Shown here: positions 8,779 to 18,000 of the stretch, piece by piece
Layout: every line of letters starts with the position of its first letter
Numbering within the stretch: position 1 is the first letter of the stretch
NCBI RefSeq assembly: GCF_004365655.1
Contig: NZ_SOEO01000001.1
Location: forward strand, 620,001 to 684,000
DNA: 64,000 nucleotides
Direction of reading: 5' to 3'
DNA from: Epilithonimonas xixisoli
GTDB taxonomy: Bacteria; Bacteroidota; Bacteroidia; Flavobacteriales; Weeksellaceae
Notes under the pieces: generated by a model
Seen by the model: the letters and a program-made list of their open reading frames with translations, nothing else
What the model was told of the DNA's origin: nothing
Databases searched by the model: none
Position numbers and translations under genes: made by a program

Positions 8779-10413
8779 ATGGCAGAAGTAATTACGATGC
8801 CCCGCTTGTCGGATACGATGACGGAAGGCAAAGTTTCAAAATGGCACAAAAAAGTTGGTGACACTGTAAAAGAAGGTGATATTCTTGCAGAGATCGAAAC
8901 AGATAAAGCGGTTCAGGATTTTGAATCCGAGATCAACGGAACACTTTTATTCGTAGGCGTAGAGGAAGGTTCTGCTGCACCAGTAGATTCTATCTTGGCA
9001 ATCATTGGTAAAGAAGACGAAGATATTTCTTCTTTGACTAACGGTGGCGGTGCAAAACCAGAAGCTGCAGCTGAAAGCAAATCTGAAGAAGAATCAAAAA
9101 CCCAAGGTGAATCTACAGCTGTAGAAACTGCTGACGAAGGTTCATCTTCTGCTGATATTCCAGAAGGTGTAGAGGTGATCACAATGCCTCGTCTTTCTGA
9201 TACAATGACCGAAGGTAAAGTTGCCAAATGGCAAAAGAACGTTGGTGATACGGTGAAAGAAGGTGACATCCTTGCAGAAATTGAAACTGACAAAGCAGTT
9301 CAGGACTTCGAATCTGAAGTGAATGGAACTTTATTATACCAAGGTGTTGCTGAGGGTAACGCTGCGGAAGTTGACAAGATTTTAGCAATCATCGGCCCTG
9401 CTGGAACAGATGTTTCTGGTGTGGTTTCCGGTGGTGGTAAAAAAGCAGCTGCTCCAAAAGCGGAAGCAAAAACCGAAACTAAATCTGAAGATAAAAAAGA
9501 AGAAGCACCAGTAGCTGCATCATCTACAGGCGAAAGAATCGCTATCTCTCCTTTGGCTAAGAAAATTGCTGAAGATAAAGGGGTAGATTTCAAAGCCATC
9601 AAAGGTTCTGGGGAGAATGGAAGAATCGTGAAGAAAGATGTTGAAAATTATCAGCCGTCTGCAAAACCAGCAGCTGAAGCTTCAGCTCCGAAAGCAGTTT
9701 CTGCTCAGCCAAGTGTAGCATTCACACCGGGAGAAGATTCTGAAACTGTGAATTCTCAAATGAGAAACATCATCGCTAAGAGATTGGGTGAAAGTAAATT
9801 TACTGCGCCACATTATTATCTGACTGTTGAAATCAACATGGATAAAGCAATCGAAGCGAGAAAAGAAATGAACGCTGTGCCAGACACCAAAGTATCTTTC
9901 AATGATATGGTGATCAAGGCGGTTGCAGTAGCACTTAGAAAACATCCACAAGTGAATTCTTCTTGGGCAGGTGATAAGATCATCCACCACGGGAACATCA
10001 ACGTTGGGGTAGCAGTAGCTGTTCCAGACGGATTGGTGGTTCCAGTATTGAAGAATACAGACTTTATGTCTTACAACGACATCTCTGCATCTGTAAAAGA
10101 TATGGCTGGAAGAGCGAAAACAAAAGCGCTTAAAGCTAACGAAATGGAAGGTTCTACTTTCTCTGTTTCAAATCTTGGAATGTTCGGAATCGAGACGTTT
10201 ACATCGATCATCAATCAACCGAATTCTGCAATTTTATCTGTAGGAGCAATCGTTGAAAAACCAATCGTGAAAAACGGACAGATCGTTGTTGGAAACACAA
10301 TGAAATTATCATTGGCTTGTGACCACAGAGTAATTGATGGCGCAACAGGAGCTCAGTTCTTGCAAACATTGAGAACTTATCTTGAAAGCCCATTGACGCT
10401 TTTATTAGGATAA
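8779..10413 (+). CDS. aceF: Pyruvate dehydrogenase E2, dihydrolipoamide acetyltransferase
   Basis: 544 residues. Two nearly identical lipoyl domains (about 1-80 and 130-208) carry lipoylated Lys43 and Lys172 in ETDKAVQDFES. Each is followed by an Ala/Glu/Lys-rich flexible linker. The peripheral-subunit binding domain lies at about 250-290 (ISPLAKKIAEDKGVD, GSGENGRIVKKDVE). The catalytic CoA-dependent acetyltransferase domain fills the rest, with His516 and Asp520 in CDHRVIDG. It forms the core of the pyruvate dehydrogenase complex. It is co-transcribed with pdhA and ends at a strong terminator. Confidence 0.97.
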   Translation: MAEVITMPRLSDTMTEGKVSKWHKKVGDTVKEGDILAEIETDKAVQDFESEINGTLLFVGVEEGSAAPVDSILAIIGKEDEDISSLTNGGGAKPEAAAESKSEEESKTQGESTAVETADEGSSSADIPEGVEVITMPRLSDTMTEGKVAKWQKNVGDTVKEGDILAEIETDKAVQDFESEVNGTLLYQGVAEGNAAEVDKILAIIGPAGTDVSGVVSGGGKKAAAPKAEAKTETKSEDKKEEAPVAASSTGERIAISPLAKKIAEDKGVDFKAIKGSGENGRIVKKDVENYQPSAKPAAEASAPKAVSAQPSVAFTPGEDSETVNSQMRNIIAKRLGESKFTAPHYYLTVEINMDKAIEARKEMNAVPDTKVSFNDMVIKAVAVALRKHPQVNSSWAGDKIIHHGNINVGVAVAVPDGLVVPVLKNTDFMSYNDISASVKDMAGRAKTKALKANEMEGSTFSVSNLGMFGIETFTSIINQPNSAILSVGAIVEKPIVKNGQIVVGNTMKLSLACDHRVIDGATGAQFLQTLRTYLESPLTLLLG

Positions 10414-10437
10414 AAACTTGTTCGAAATATTTTATAA

Positions 10438-10468
10438 AACCTTTCAATTTTATTGAAAGGTTTTTTTT
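10438..10468 (+). terminator. Rho-independent terminator of pdhA-aceF
   Basis: AACCTTTCAAT pairs with ATTGAAAGGTT around a short TTT loop, followed by a run of T; it starts 25 bp past the aceF stop. Confidence 0.92.
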
Positions 10469-10472
10469 GTTG

Positions 10473-10594
10473 ACCAACCCCACGTAAGGGATGGTAGTGG
10501 TTATCCTTTTTGTCTTTGGATTAATGTCAATTTGGAGAAGAAATGTTCTGGACAAAAAGATAATAGCGGACAGCCCGACCCGCTTGTTTTTTGC
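10473..10594. repeat. Intergenic palindromic element D (divergent relative of family R1)
   Basis: A non-coding block holding CCCCACGTAAGGGATGGTAG, ATCCTTTTTGTC, then GGACAAAAAGATAATAGCGG and ACAGCCCGACCC. The inner parts TTTTTGTC and GACAAAAA can pair. The ATCCTTTTT...AAAAAGAT plus AGCCCGA layout recalls elements A-C at 40.6, 47.2 and 53.9 kb. It lies directly 3' of the aceF terminator and has no reading frame of its own. Confidence 0.55.
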
Positions 10595-10686
10595 TGATTG
10601 GAGAATTTCGATAGAATAGCAAAACGTCTGAGCAAAAACAAAGGGATACGCCCAAATATTTATTTTTATCAATTCGGGATTTGATT

Positions 10687-10694
10687 ATATTTGT
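10687..10694 (+). promoter_or_regulatory. -7 element for the DUF2490 gene
   Basis: TATATTTG, an exact TAnnTTTG match, ends 3 bp before the GTG start codon, so the transcript would be leaderless or nearly so. Confidence 0.5.
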
Positions 10695-10697
10695 GAC

Positions 10698-11405
10698 GTG
10701 AAAAAGTTAGCGTTTTTATTGGTTCTTTCAGGAAGTTTGGTTTTCGGGCAAGATCATCTTTCTGGTTTTAATATGATGTCTCTGACGTATAAAATTTCTC
10801 CGAAATTAATGCTTTATGGGGAAGGACAAATACGTGCGAGAAAGGATTATACCGTGATTGATTACTATGAAACGAAAGGTGGAGTGGGATACAATTATAT
10901 CAAAAACCATCAGATTTTTGTGGGTGCGGGAAGATATGGAACTTATGAAGAGCGGAAGATTTCACAAGAAGAATTCCGAATTTGGTTGCAATATACTTTT
11001 TCTCACAAGATAGGTGATTTGAAATTGGATCACCGAGGAAGAGCGGAAAAACGCTTTTTCTACGCTAGCCAGACGGGAACCAATACAGAAGCTGTGCGCT
11101 ACAGATACCGATTGAGTGGAACTTTACCAATCAATAATTCCAAAGTGCAAGAGGGAACTTTTTTTTTGAATGCTTTTGAAGAATTGTTTTTTGGTGCGGT
11201 AGAACCAAACTTCAAACGGAACAGAAGTTTTGCTGGTTTTGGTTATCAGTTCAACAATTCTTTGTCGGCTACTACGGGCTATATGTTCCAGAGGGAATTC
11301 ACGCAGAAGCGAAACGAGAACTATCATTTTCTATATTTTGCTTTGAACTTTACGATAGATCCTTCTGATGATGAAAGGGATTTTTCTATTCCGATGGTGG
11401 ATTAA
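10698..11405 (+). CDS. DUF2490-family outer-membrane protein (GTG start)
   Basis: 235 residues starting with GTG. No ATG gives the signal peptide, while the GTG yields a perfect one, MKKLAFLLVLSGSLVFGQ, which decides the start. The mature part is a chain of amphipathic strands with aromatic ends (for example LMLYGEGQIRARKDY, HQIFVGAGRYGTYEER, GFGYQFNNSLSATTGY), as in the DUF2490 family of predicted outer-membrane beta-barrels. The final FALNFTI followed by a short tail is compatible with a barrel. The role is unknown. It is a single gene between element D and a bidirectional terminator. Confidence 0.82.
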   Translation: MKKLAFLLVLSGSLVFGQDHLSGFNMMSLTYKISPKLMLYGEGQIRARKDYTVIDYYETKGGVGYNYIKNHQIFVGAGRYGTYEERKISQEEFRIWLQYTFSHKIGDLKLDHRGRAEKRFFYASQTGTNTEAVRYRYRLSGTLPINNSKVQEGTFFLNAFEELFFGAVEPNFKRNRSFAGFGYQFNNSLSATTGYMFQREFTQKRNENYHFLYFALNFTIDPSDDERDFSIPMVD

Positions 11406-11423
11406 TACTGAAATAATAACATA

Positions 11424-11461
11424 AAAAAGGTCAAGTAGAAACAATCTGCTTGACCTTTTTG
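11424..11461. terminator. Bidirectional terminator between convergent genes
   Basis: AAAAAGGTCAAG and CTTGACCTTTTT pair perfectly around a 13-nt loop, giving an A-run on one side and a T-run on the other. It serves both the DUF2490 gene and the HD-domain gene. Confidence 0.88.
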
Positions 11462-11464
11462 GTT

Positions 11465-11911
11465 TTAATATTTTTCTATCAGATAAAGATAGGCTTTCAG
11501 ATATTTGTTGAATCTTTTTAAATCTTTTTCTTCCAGCAATGTGGTGCATCTTGTGAGATCCATATTATCTCGAAGGTCATTTAGTTTTACGGCAATTGCC
11601 AATGGACTTTTCTCGATTCTTGCAACGAATGCATCATAATCCAAATGTTCTTCTTCGCGTTTTGTAAGGCTTTCTACAGCTTCCAAAATATAGTCTGGAA
11701 ATCCTTTTTCTTTTAGATATTCAAAAGAAAATTCTGGATGATCCTCTACGACGTCGTGCAGAACGCCAACGATTTTTTCGTCAATGGTTTTTCCGGCGTT
11801 CATCACTCGGAAAACGTGACCGAGATAAGGTGCATCGTATTTGTCGGTTTGTTTTTTGTGTGCTTTGGTAGCGATTTTTATGGCTTTGTAGAGGAGTTCG
11901 TGGGTGGACAT
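11465..11911 (-). CDS. Small HD-domain phosphohydrolase, (p)ppGpp hydrolase-like
   Basis: 148 residues, cytoplasmic. It has the metal-binding set of the RelA/SpoT hydrolase half: His32 in LGHVFRV, His52-Asp53 in GVLHDVVEDH with Glu56-Asp57, and Asp112 with Asn116 in KLNDLRDNMD. No synthetase or regulatory domains follow, so it resembles single-domain small alarmone hydrolases (MESH1-like), somewhat shorter than the usual 170-190 residues. Its start codon follows the stop of the upstream small secreted-protein gene with no gap, pointing to translational coupling. Substrate specificity is inferred only from the motif set. Confidence 0.8.
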   Translation of the reverse strand: MSTHELLYKAIKIATKAHKKQTDKYDAPYLGHVFRVMNAGKTIDEKIVGVLHDVVEDHPEFSFEYLKEKGFPDYILEAVESLTKREEEHLDYDAFVARIEKSPLAIAVKLNDLRDNMDLTRCTTLLEEKDLKRFNKYLKAYLYLIEKY

Positions 11912-12244
11912 TTATTTACCTTGAGGTTTTATTTTGTTTAAATTTTGAATTGTGTCAACTTTTAAAGTCTCTACATTTTGTGTTTGATAATTATAGGAAG
12001 GTATTATCTTTTTCAGCATTTTGTATTGAGAAGCTTTTTCGTCAGATAGATTTTTGTAAAAGCGACTGTTGGAATCTTCCTTCTTCAAGTCTAAGACTTT
12101 TGTTGTGTCAATTTTTGCACTAATATGTGGTGATAGAGGTCTTGTCGGGAGAACTTCAGCCTTTAGTTTTTTTTCTTCTTTTTTAGTTTGTGAAAATAAG
12201 CATCCAAAAGAAAATAGGGTAGTAATTAAAAATAATTTTCTCAT
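11912..12244 (-). CDS. Small exported protein of unknown function
   Basis: 110 residues. A clear signal peptide (MRKLFLITTLFSFGCLFSQ) is followed by a Lys/Glu-rich, mostly polar chain with no recognisable domain. The Cys at residue 15 does not sit in a good lipobox, so cleavage by signal peptidase I at FSQ is more likely than lipidation. Its stop codon directly abuts the start of the HD-domain gene, so the two are a transcriptional and probably translational unit. No function can be assigned. Confidence 0.65.
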   Translation of the reverse strand: MRKLFLITTLFSFGCLFSQTKKEEKKLKAEVLPTRPLSPHISAKIDTTKVLDLKKEDSNSRFYKNLSDEKASQYKMLKKIIPSYNYQTQNVETLKVDTIQNLNKIKPQGK

Positions 12245-12323
12245 CTGATAAAATTTTAAATGAAATTACGAAAAGAAATGTAAATAGCGACTAAGTTGAT
12301 TTGAATTAATATTAAGCACAAAC

Positions 12324-12353
12324 AAAAAAACGCTAAATTAATTTAGCGTTTAT
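12324..12353 (-). terminator. Rho-independent terminator of ftsK
   Basis: AAACGCTAAAT and ATTTAGCGTTT form a perfect palindrome; on the minus strand it runs into seven T. It lies 8 bp past the ftsK stop. Confidence 0.92.
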
Positions 12354-12360
12354 ATTAAGT

Positions 12361-14847
12361 TTATCTCCCTTTCAACTCATCAAACAACCGTTCCAAAGAA
12401 CCAAGGTCAGAGATCAAAACCTCTCTCGCTTTCGCACCATTAAAACCGCCAACTACACCTGCCGCTTCCAGCTGATCCATAATTCTTCCGGCTCTGTTGT
12501 AACCTAATTTAAGTTGTCTTTGAAGCATAGATGTTGATCCTTGTTGTGTAGAAATTACGATTCTCGCTGCATCTTCAAAAAGTTGATCTTTCTCGTTCGG
12601 GTCAAAAGCACCAACTGTTGAACTTCCTTCGTCACCAGAATATTCTGGAAGAAGGTAAGCGTCAGGATAACCTTTTTGCTCGCCAACAAATTCTGCAATT
12701 CTTTCCACTTCTGGCGTATCTACAAAGGCACATTGTAAACGTGTCAAATCATTTCCGTTGAAGTAAAGCATATCACCACGTCCAACCAATTGTTCCGCTC
12801 CTGGCGAATCCAAAATTGTCTTGGAGTCAACTCCCGAAATTACACGGAATGCAATCCTCGCAGGGAAGTTGGCTTTGATCATACCGGTAATTACGTTGAC
12901 TGATGGTCTTTGTGTTGCAACAATCAAGTGGATTCCAATTGCTCTTGCCAACTGAGCCAAACGTGCAATCGGATGTTCAACTTCTTTTCCTGCAGTCATA
13001 ATCAAGTCAGCGAACTCATCAACAACCAAAACGATGTAAGGCAAATATCGGTGTCCATTTTCTGGATTCAGTTTTCTTTGAGCGAATTTCGCGTTGTATT
13101 CCTTGATGTTTTTACAGAAAGCATTTTTCAAAAGATCATAACGCTGATCCATTTCGATACAAAGCGAGTTCAAAGTATTGATTACTTTTGCATTGTCTGT
13201 GATGATCGCATCTTCTGTATCAGGCAATTTTGCCAAATAATGTCTTTCAATTTTCGAATATAAAGAAAGCTCAACCTTCTTCGGATCCACCATTACGAAT
13301 TTCAATTCGCTTGGGTGTTTTTTGTAAATTAATGAAGTCAAGATGGCGTTAATTCCAACCGATTTTCCTTGTCCAGTTGCACCAGCCATCAAAAGGTGAG
13401 GCATTTTTGCAAGATCGGCAACGAAAACTTCGTTGGAAATAGTTCTACCAAAAACGATTGGCAAATCCATATCAGCTGACTGGAATTTCGGAGAAGCTAC
13501 AACCGAACGCATAGAAACCATTGTCGGATTTTTTCTTGGAACCTCAATTCCAATCGTTCCTTTTCCTGGCATTGGAGCGATGATACGGATTCCAAGTGCG
13601 GAAAGATTCAAAGCAATATCGTCTTGTAATTTTTTGATTGCAGAAACTCGGATTCCCGCTTCTGGTACAATTTCGTAAAGTGTAACTGTTGGACCAATCG
13701 TAGCTTTGATTTCAGAAATTCCAACGTTGAAGGTTTTCAATAAACCAACAATTCTGTTTTTATTTTCTTCGAGTTCGTCTTTATTAATAGTAATTTCCTC
13801 GTTTCCGTAATCTTTCAGCAATTCGACAGATGGCATTTGGAATTTAGCCAAATCCAATTTGTGATCGTACAAACCGTGTTTACTAACGAGGTCATCAGAT
13901 TTTTGTTGCTCGGACGTTACTGGAAAATCTTCATCTTTTTTAATTTCTACATTGAAGGCAAAATCATCTTCAACTTTAGCAACTGGAGTTTGCACCATCG
14001 GTTTTTGAGGTTCCGATGGAGTAGAAGAGAGAACGATTGGCTCAGGAATGATTTCCTTGATTGGTTCTATGATTTCTTCTTTGAAAGACGTTTGATTTGG
14101 TGTTTTGATTGGTTCAAATTCCTGAGTGACTTTGATATTACTAAAATCATTTTCAGTTTTAGCCGGCGTTTCCTTTACGACTAATTTCTCAGGAACAATT
14201 TCTTTTTCAAGTTCTTCGTCTGCGTCAAATTCTTCTTCGGAATTTGGCATCAGACCTTTCAGTTTCCCGAAAGTGTTATCATTAATGTCGTTCAGTTTAT
14301 TTTTGATAGAGCTTGGTCTTAGATTGAATTCCAAAACAAAATACAAAGCAAAACTCACCAAAAGTACCATCCAAAGACCAACGGAACCAATGTAAGATTT
14401 GAGATAATCCATAATCTGATAACCGTAAACACCGCCCAAAACGCCTTCACCATTCGTAACAGCACCAAAGAAAATTGGCGTCCAGCAAATGAAAAACAAA
14501 CTGTGCGAAATGGTTTTCCAAGGTTTGAAATAATTCTTCTTGAAAACCAATGTTCCGAAAACAAAAAACAAAAATGCCACCACAAATGCCGCAACACCAA
14601 TACTTTCAAAAATGAAAAGATTACCCAGCCAATCACCGATTTTCCCAAACAGATTGGAAGATTCTACCGTTTTGTCTGCCATAGTTCCGGCCTGGCTTTG
14701 GTCAGCTTTCCAATTCATCAGATAAGAAACGAAAGAAAGCGTCAAAACGATTGATAATATAATGAGCGTAACGCCCGAAATAATTCTCGGTTTCGATATG
14801 ATTTTGCTGGAATTTTGGGTTGTATTTTGTTCGTTGTTCATTTTCAA
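12361..14847 (-). CDS. ftsK: DNA translocase FtsK
   Basis: 828 residues. It is a septal membrane protein that pumps the chromosome terminus and activates dimer resolution at division. The N-terminus has about four membrane segments (about residues 22-42, 72-98, 108-132, 152-172). A Pro/Glu-rich linker follows (to about 330). The motor has the alpha/beta region (about 340-460), Walker A GATGQGKS (489-496), Walker B IVLVVDEFADLI (near 605-616) and ATQRPSVNVITG. The gamma winged helix that reads KOPS is at about 745-810 (STSMLQRQLKLGYNRAGRIM). The start may be Met1 or Met3. A TAAATTTG -7 element lies 17 bp upstream on the minus strand. Confidence 0.97.
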   Translation of the reverse strand: MKMNNEQNTTQNSSKIISKPRIISGVTLIILSIVLTLSFVSYLMNWKADQSQAGTMADKTVESSNLFGKIGDWLGNLFIFESIGVAAFVVAFLFFVFGTLVFKKNYFKPWKTISHSLFFICWTPIFFGAVTNGEGVLGGVYGYQIMDYLKSYIGSVGLWMVLLVSFALYFVLEFNLRPSSIKNKLNDINDNTFGKLKGLMPNSEEEFDADEELEKEIVPEKLVVKETPAKTENDFSNIKVTQEFEPIKTPNQTSFKEEIIEPIKEIIPEPIVLSSTPSEPQKPMVQTPVAKVEDDFAFNVEIKKDEDFPVTSEQQKSDDLVSKHGLYDHKLDLAKFQMPSVELLKDYGNEEITINKDELEENKNRIVGLLKTFNVGISEIKATIGPTVTLYEIVPEAGIRVSAIKKLQDDIALNLSALGIRIIAPMPGKGTIGIEVPRKNPTMVSMRSVVASPKFQSADMDLPIVFGRTISNEVFVADLAKMPHLLMAGATGQGKSVGINAILTSLIYKKHPSELKFVMVDPKKVELSLYSKIERHYLAKLPDTEDAIITDNAKVINTLNSLCIEMDQRYDLLKNAFCKNIKEYNAKFAQRKLNPENGHRYLPYIVLVVDEFADLIMTAGKEVEHPIARLAQLARAIGIHLIVATQRPSVNVITGMIKANFPARIAFRVISGVDSKTILDSPGAEQLVGRGDMLYFNGNDLTRLQCAFVDTPEVERIAEFVGEQKGYPDAYLLPEYSGDEGSSTVGAFDPNEKDQLFEDAARIVISTQQGSTSMLQRQLKLGYNRAGRIMDQLEAAGVVGGFNGAKAREVLISDLGSLERLFDELKGR

Positions 14848-14863
14848 AAAAGGTCAATAGATG

Positions 14864-14871
14864 CAAATTTA
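14864..14871 (-). promoter_or_regulatory. -7 element for ftsK
   Basis: TAAATTTG on the minus strand matches TAnnTTTG exactly, 17 bp before the start codon. The A-rich -33 side is weak. Confidence 0.5.
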
Positions 14872-15025
14872 ATGTTTTTTCTCACTGATATAAATTGTTG
14901 AGACTTATTTTTATTTTTTTTGAAACATCTTGAATTTTAGAACTCTAATTTTCAGTAAAAAACTCTTTATTAAGAACGATTCAAAATAACGTTTCAGTCT
15001 TCCAAAATGACAAATAACAGTTTTT

Positions 15026-15060
15026 TTTGATGCCGTTGTGGTTTATCATTCTTATTTTTG
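15026..15060 (+). promoter_or_regulatory. Promoter of the ResB-CcsA fusion gene
   Basis: TTTG at 15026-15029 and TATTTTTG at 15053-15060 are separated by 23 bp, within the spacing described for Bacteroidota sigma-ABfr promoters. The start codon is 18 bp further on. Confidence 0.65.
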
Positions 15061-15078
15061 TGAACTATAAATTTAAGA

Positions 15079-18000
15079 ATGAAAAAGATTCAAGATATTC
15101 TCATTTCTACGCGAACGATGGCGGTTTTGCTCTTGGCTTTCGCAATTTCTATGGCGGTTGCCACTTTTATTGAGAACGATTACGGAACACCCACTGCAAA
15201 AGCGCTGATTTATGAAGCGAAATGGTTTGAAGCCATTATGTTTTTATTGATTCTCAACTTCATAGGAAACATCGGAAGATATAGACTTTATAAAAAAGAA
15301 AAGTGGCCACTTTTGGTTTTTCACTTAGCTTTTGTATTGATTTTCATTGGTGGAGCCATCACACGTTACATCAGTTTTGAAGGGACAATGCACATCCGCG
15401 AAGGCGAAACTTCCAACGAAATCATCACAGACAAACATTTCTTCAAAATCAAAATAGAAGAAAAAGGCGAACAGCAAAATTACCACGATGTTCCGTATCT
15501 GATGTCGCCACTTCACCACGATTTCCAAGCGACTTATGATTTCCTTGGAAAAGAAAAAATTGTGATTAAGGCATTGGATTATATTCAAAGAAAAAAAGAC
15601 AGTTTGGTTGCAGGAAAAGCAGGAAAAGAATTCTTGCATTTGGTTTCTACAAGTGATATGGGCGGACGTCAAAATATTTATTTGGCAGAAGGTGACGTTC
15701 AAAACATCAACGGAACTTTGGTGAGTTACAACAGAACTGCTATAGAAGGCGCTGTAGAATTCCAGAAGAAGGATGGACAACTTTACATCAAAACACCAAC
15801 TGATGCCGCTTTTATGACAATGGCAACTCAAGCAACAGGAACAACTAAGAAAGATGAATTTCAACCGTTGGTTTTGAGAAGTCTTTACACGATTGACCAA
15901 TTAAAATTGGTAATTCCGGAAGGAACAAAGCAAGGAAAACTAATCGCTTACGAAGGCGACAAACAAAAAGACAAAGATGTTCCGGATATGCTGAAAGTTG
16001 AAGTTTCGGGACCTAAAACAAAACAAATCGTTGACTTGGTCGTAGAAAGAGGAAATCCGAACAACTACAAACAAATCAAAGTGGATGGATTGGATGTGAT
16101 GCTTGGATTTGGACCAAAAGTTTATTACACGCAACCTTTCTCTCTCAAATTGGATAAATTTGTGATGGAAACTTACCCAGGAAGTTCTTCGCCATCTGCG
16201 TACGAATCTCACGTCAGCATTGTGGACGAAGGTAAGCTAACGCCTTACAAAATCTATATGAATCACGTTCTAAATTATAAAGGTTACAGATTCTTCCAGG
16301 CAAGTTTTGACCCGGATAGAAAAGGAACTGTACTTTCTGTAAACCACGATTTCTGGGGAACTCTCATCAGTTATATCGGTTACGGATTCTTGTTTGTTGG
16401 ATTGTTTGTGACGTTGTTCTGGAAAGGTTCTAGATTCGATAGTCTAAACAAAATGCTGAAAACCATCAGCAAGAAAAAAGCGACTGCTGTCCTTTTGATT
16501 CTACTAAGTTTCGGAGTTAATGCTCAGGAAATTGATATGCACGGAAAAGATGGAAGCAACGAAGGACATTCTCATTCAACTGAAGCAAAACCTGCCACTC
16601 CCAATAAGAATCCAATGGTTTTGGATGCGGATGAGATGGTGAAAAATATTACAATCAGTAAAGAGCACGCAGATAAATTCGCTTATTTATTAGTTCAGAA
16701 TTACGAAGGTCGTATTGTTCCTGCCAACACACAGGCTCTTGATATTCTTCATAAACTGACGGGCAAAAGCAAGTTTCAGGATTTGGATGCCAATCAATGG
16801 TTTTTGGCAGCGACTATCGATCCGATGTTTTGGGCTCAGGTCAATATCATTAAAATTGAAACCAAAGGCAAAGTTGGAAAAGACCTTAGAGTTAAAACTA
16901 AAGCTACAGAAGAAGGTTTTACAAGCTTAATCAAACTATTCCCTGCTGATAAAAATGGAAATCTTCGTTTCGTTTTGGAAGATGATTATAATGAAGCTTT
17001 CAGGAAAAAAGCCTCTGATAGAACAAGATACGACGAAGCTGTCATCAAATTAAATGATAAAGTTCAAGTATTGAACGGGATTATGTCTTACCAATATTTC
17101 CGAACAATTCCCGTGAAGAATGACTCCAATCACACGTGGAATTCTGTGATGACGCCAACTTTTGAACCAGACGCAGAGGCGCAAGCGGTTTTAGGTCCAT
17201 ATCTATCGAGTGTTTTGTTGGCAACGCAAGGCGGAAGCTGGGCAAAAGCAGATGCAGAACTGAAAAAAGTAGAAGCATATCAACAAAAGTGGGGCAAGAA
17301 TGTCGTGCCTTCGGAAGCAAAGGTGAACATAGAAGTTTTGATGAACAAGCTGGACATCAACTTAAAATTATTGATGTTCTACACCGTGATCGGAAGTTTA
17401 TCTTTGATATTAGGTTTTGTAGAATTGTTCCGACCTAGCAGAGTTCTTAATAAGGTTATCAAAGCCATTATTTACATCGGAGCAATTGGTTATATTTTAC
17501 ATTTCCTAGGATTGGCTGCGAGATGGTACGTCTCAGGACACGCACCGTGGAGTAATGGTTATGAAGCGATTGTGTTTATTTCCTGGGTTGGTATTACGGC
17601 TGGATATGCATTGTACCGAAACTCGAATGCTTTGATTCCGGCTGCCGGATTTATGGTTGCTGTGATTATGATGGGATTTGCGCACGGTGGATCGGCATTA
17701 GATCCGCAGATTACACCATTGGTTCCGGTTCTTAAATCTTATTGGTTAATCGTTCACGTGGCAATCATCACGTCCACGTATGGATTCTTCGGATTATCGA
17801 TGATTATTGCGATGATTTCCTTATTTTTCTACATCATTGCAAACAAAAAGACTTTCTTAAAACATAATGATACTACATTGAAGGAACTTGTAATCGTGAG
17901 CGAAATGTCCTTAAATATAGGATTGTTGACGTGGACGATTGGAAACTTCCTCGGTGGAATTTGGGCAAATGAATCTTGGGGACGCTACTGGAGCTGGGAT

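Noticed and set aside
10211-10672. 153-codon minus-strand frame over the aceF end and element D
   Set aside because: It overlaps the conserved aceF catalytic domain, crosses a strong terminator and repeat, and its translation has no domain or signal; a chance frame.
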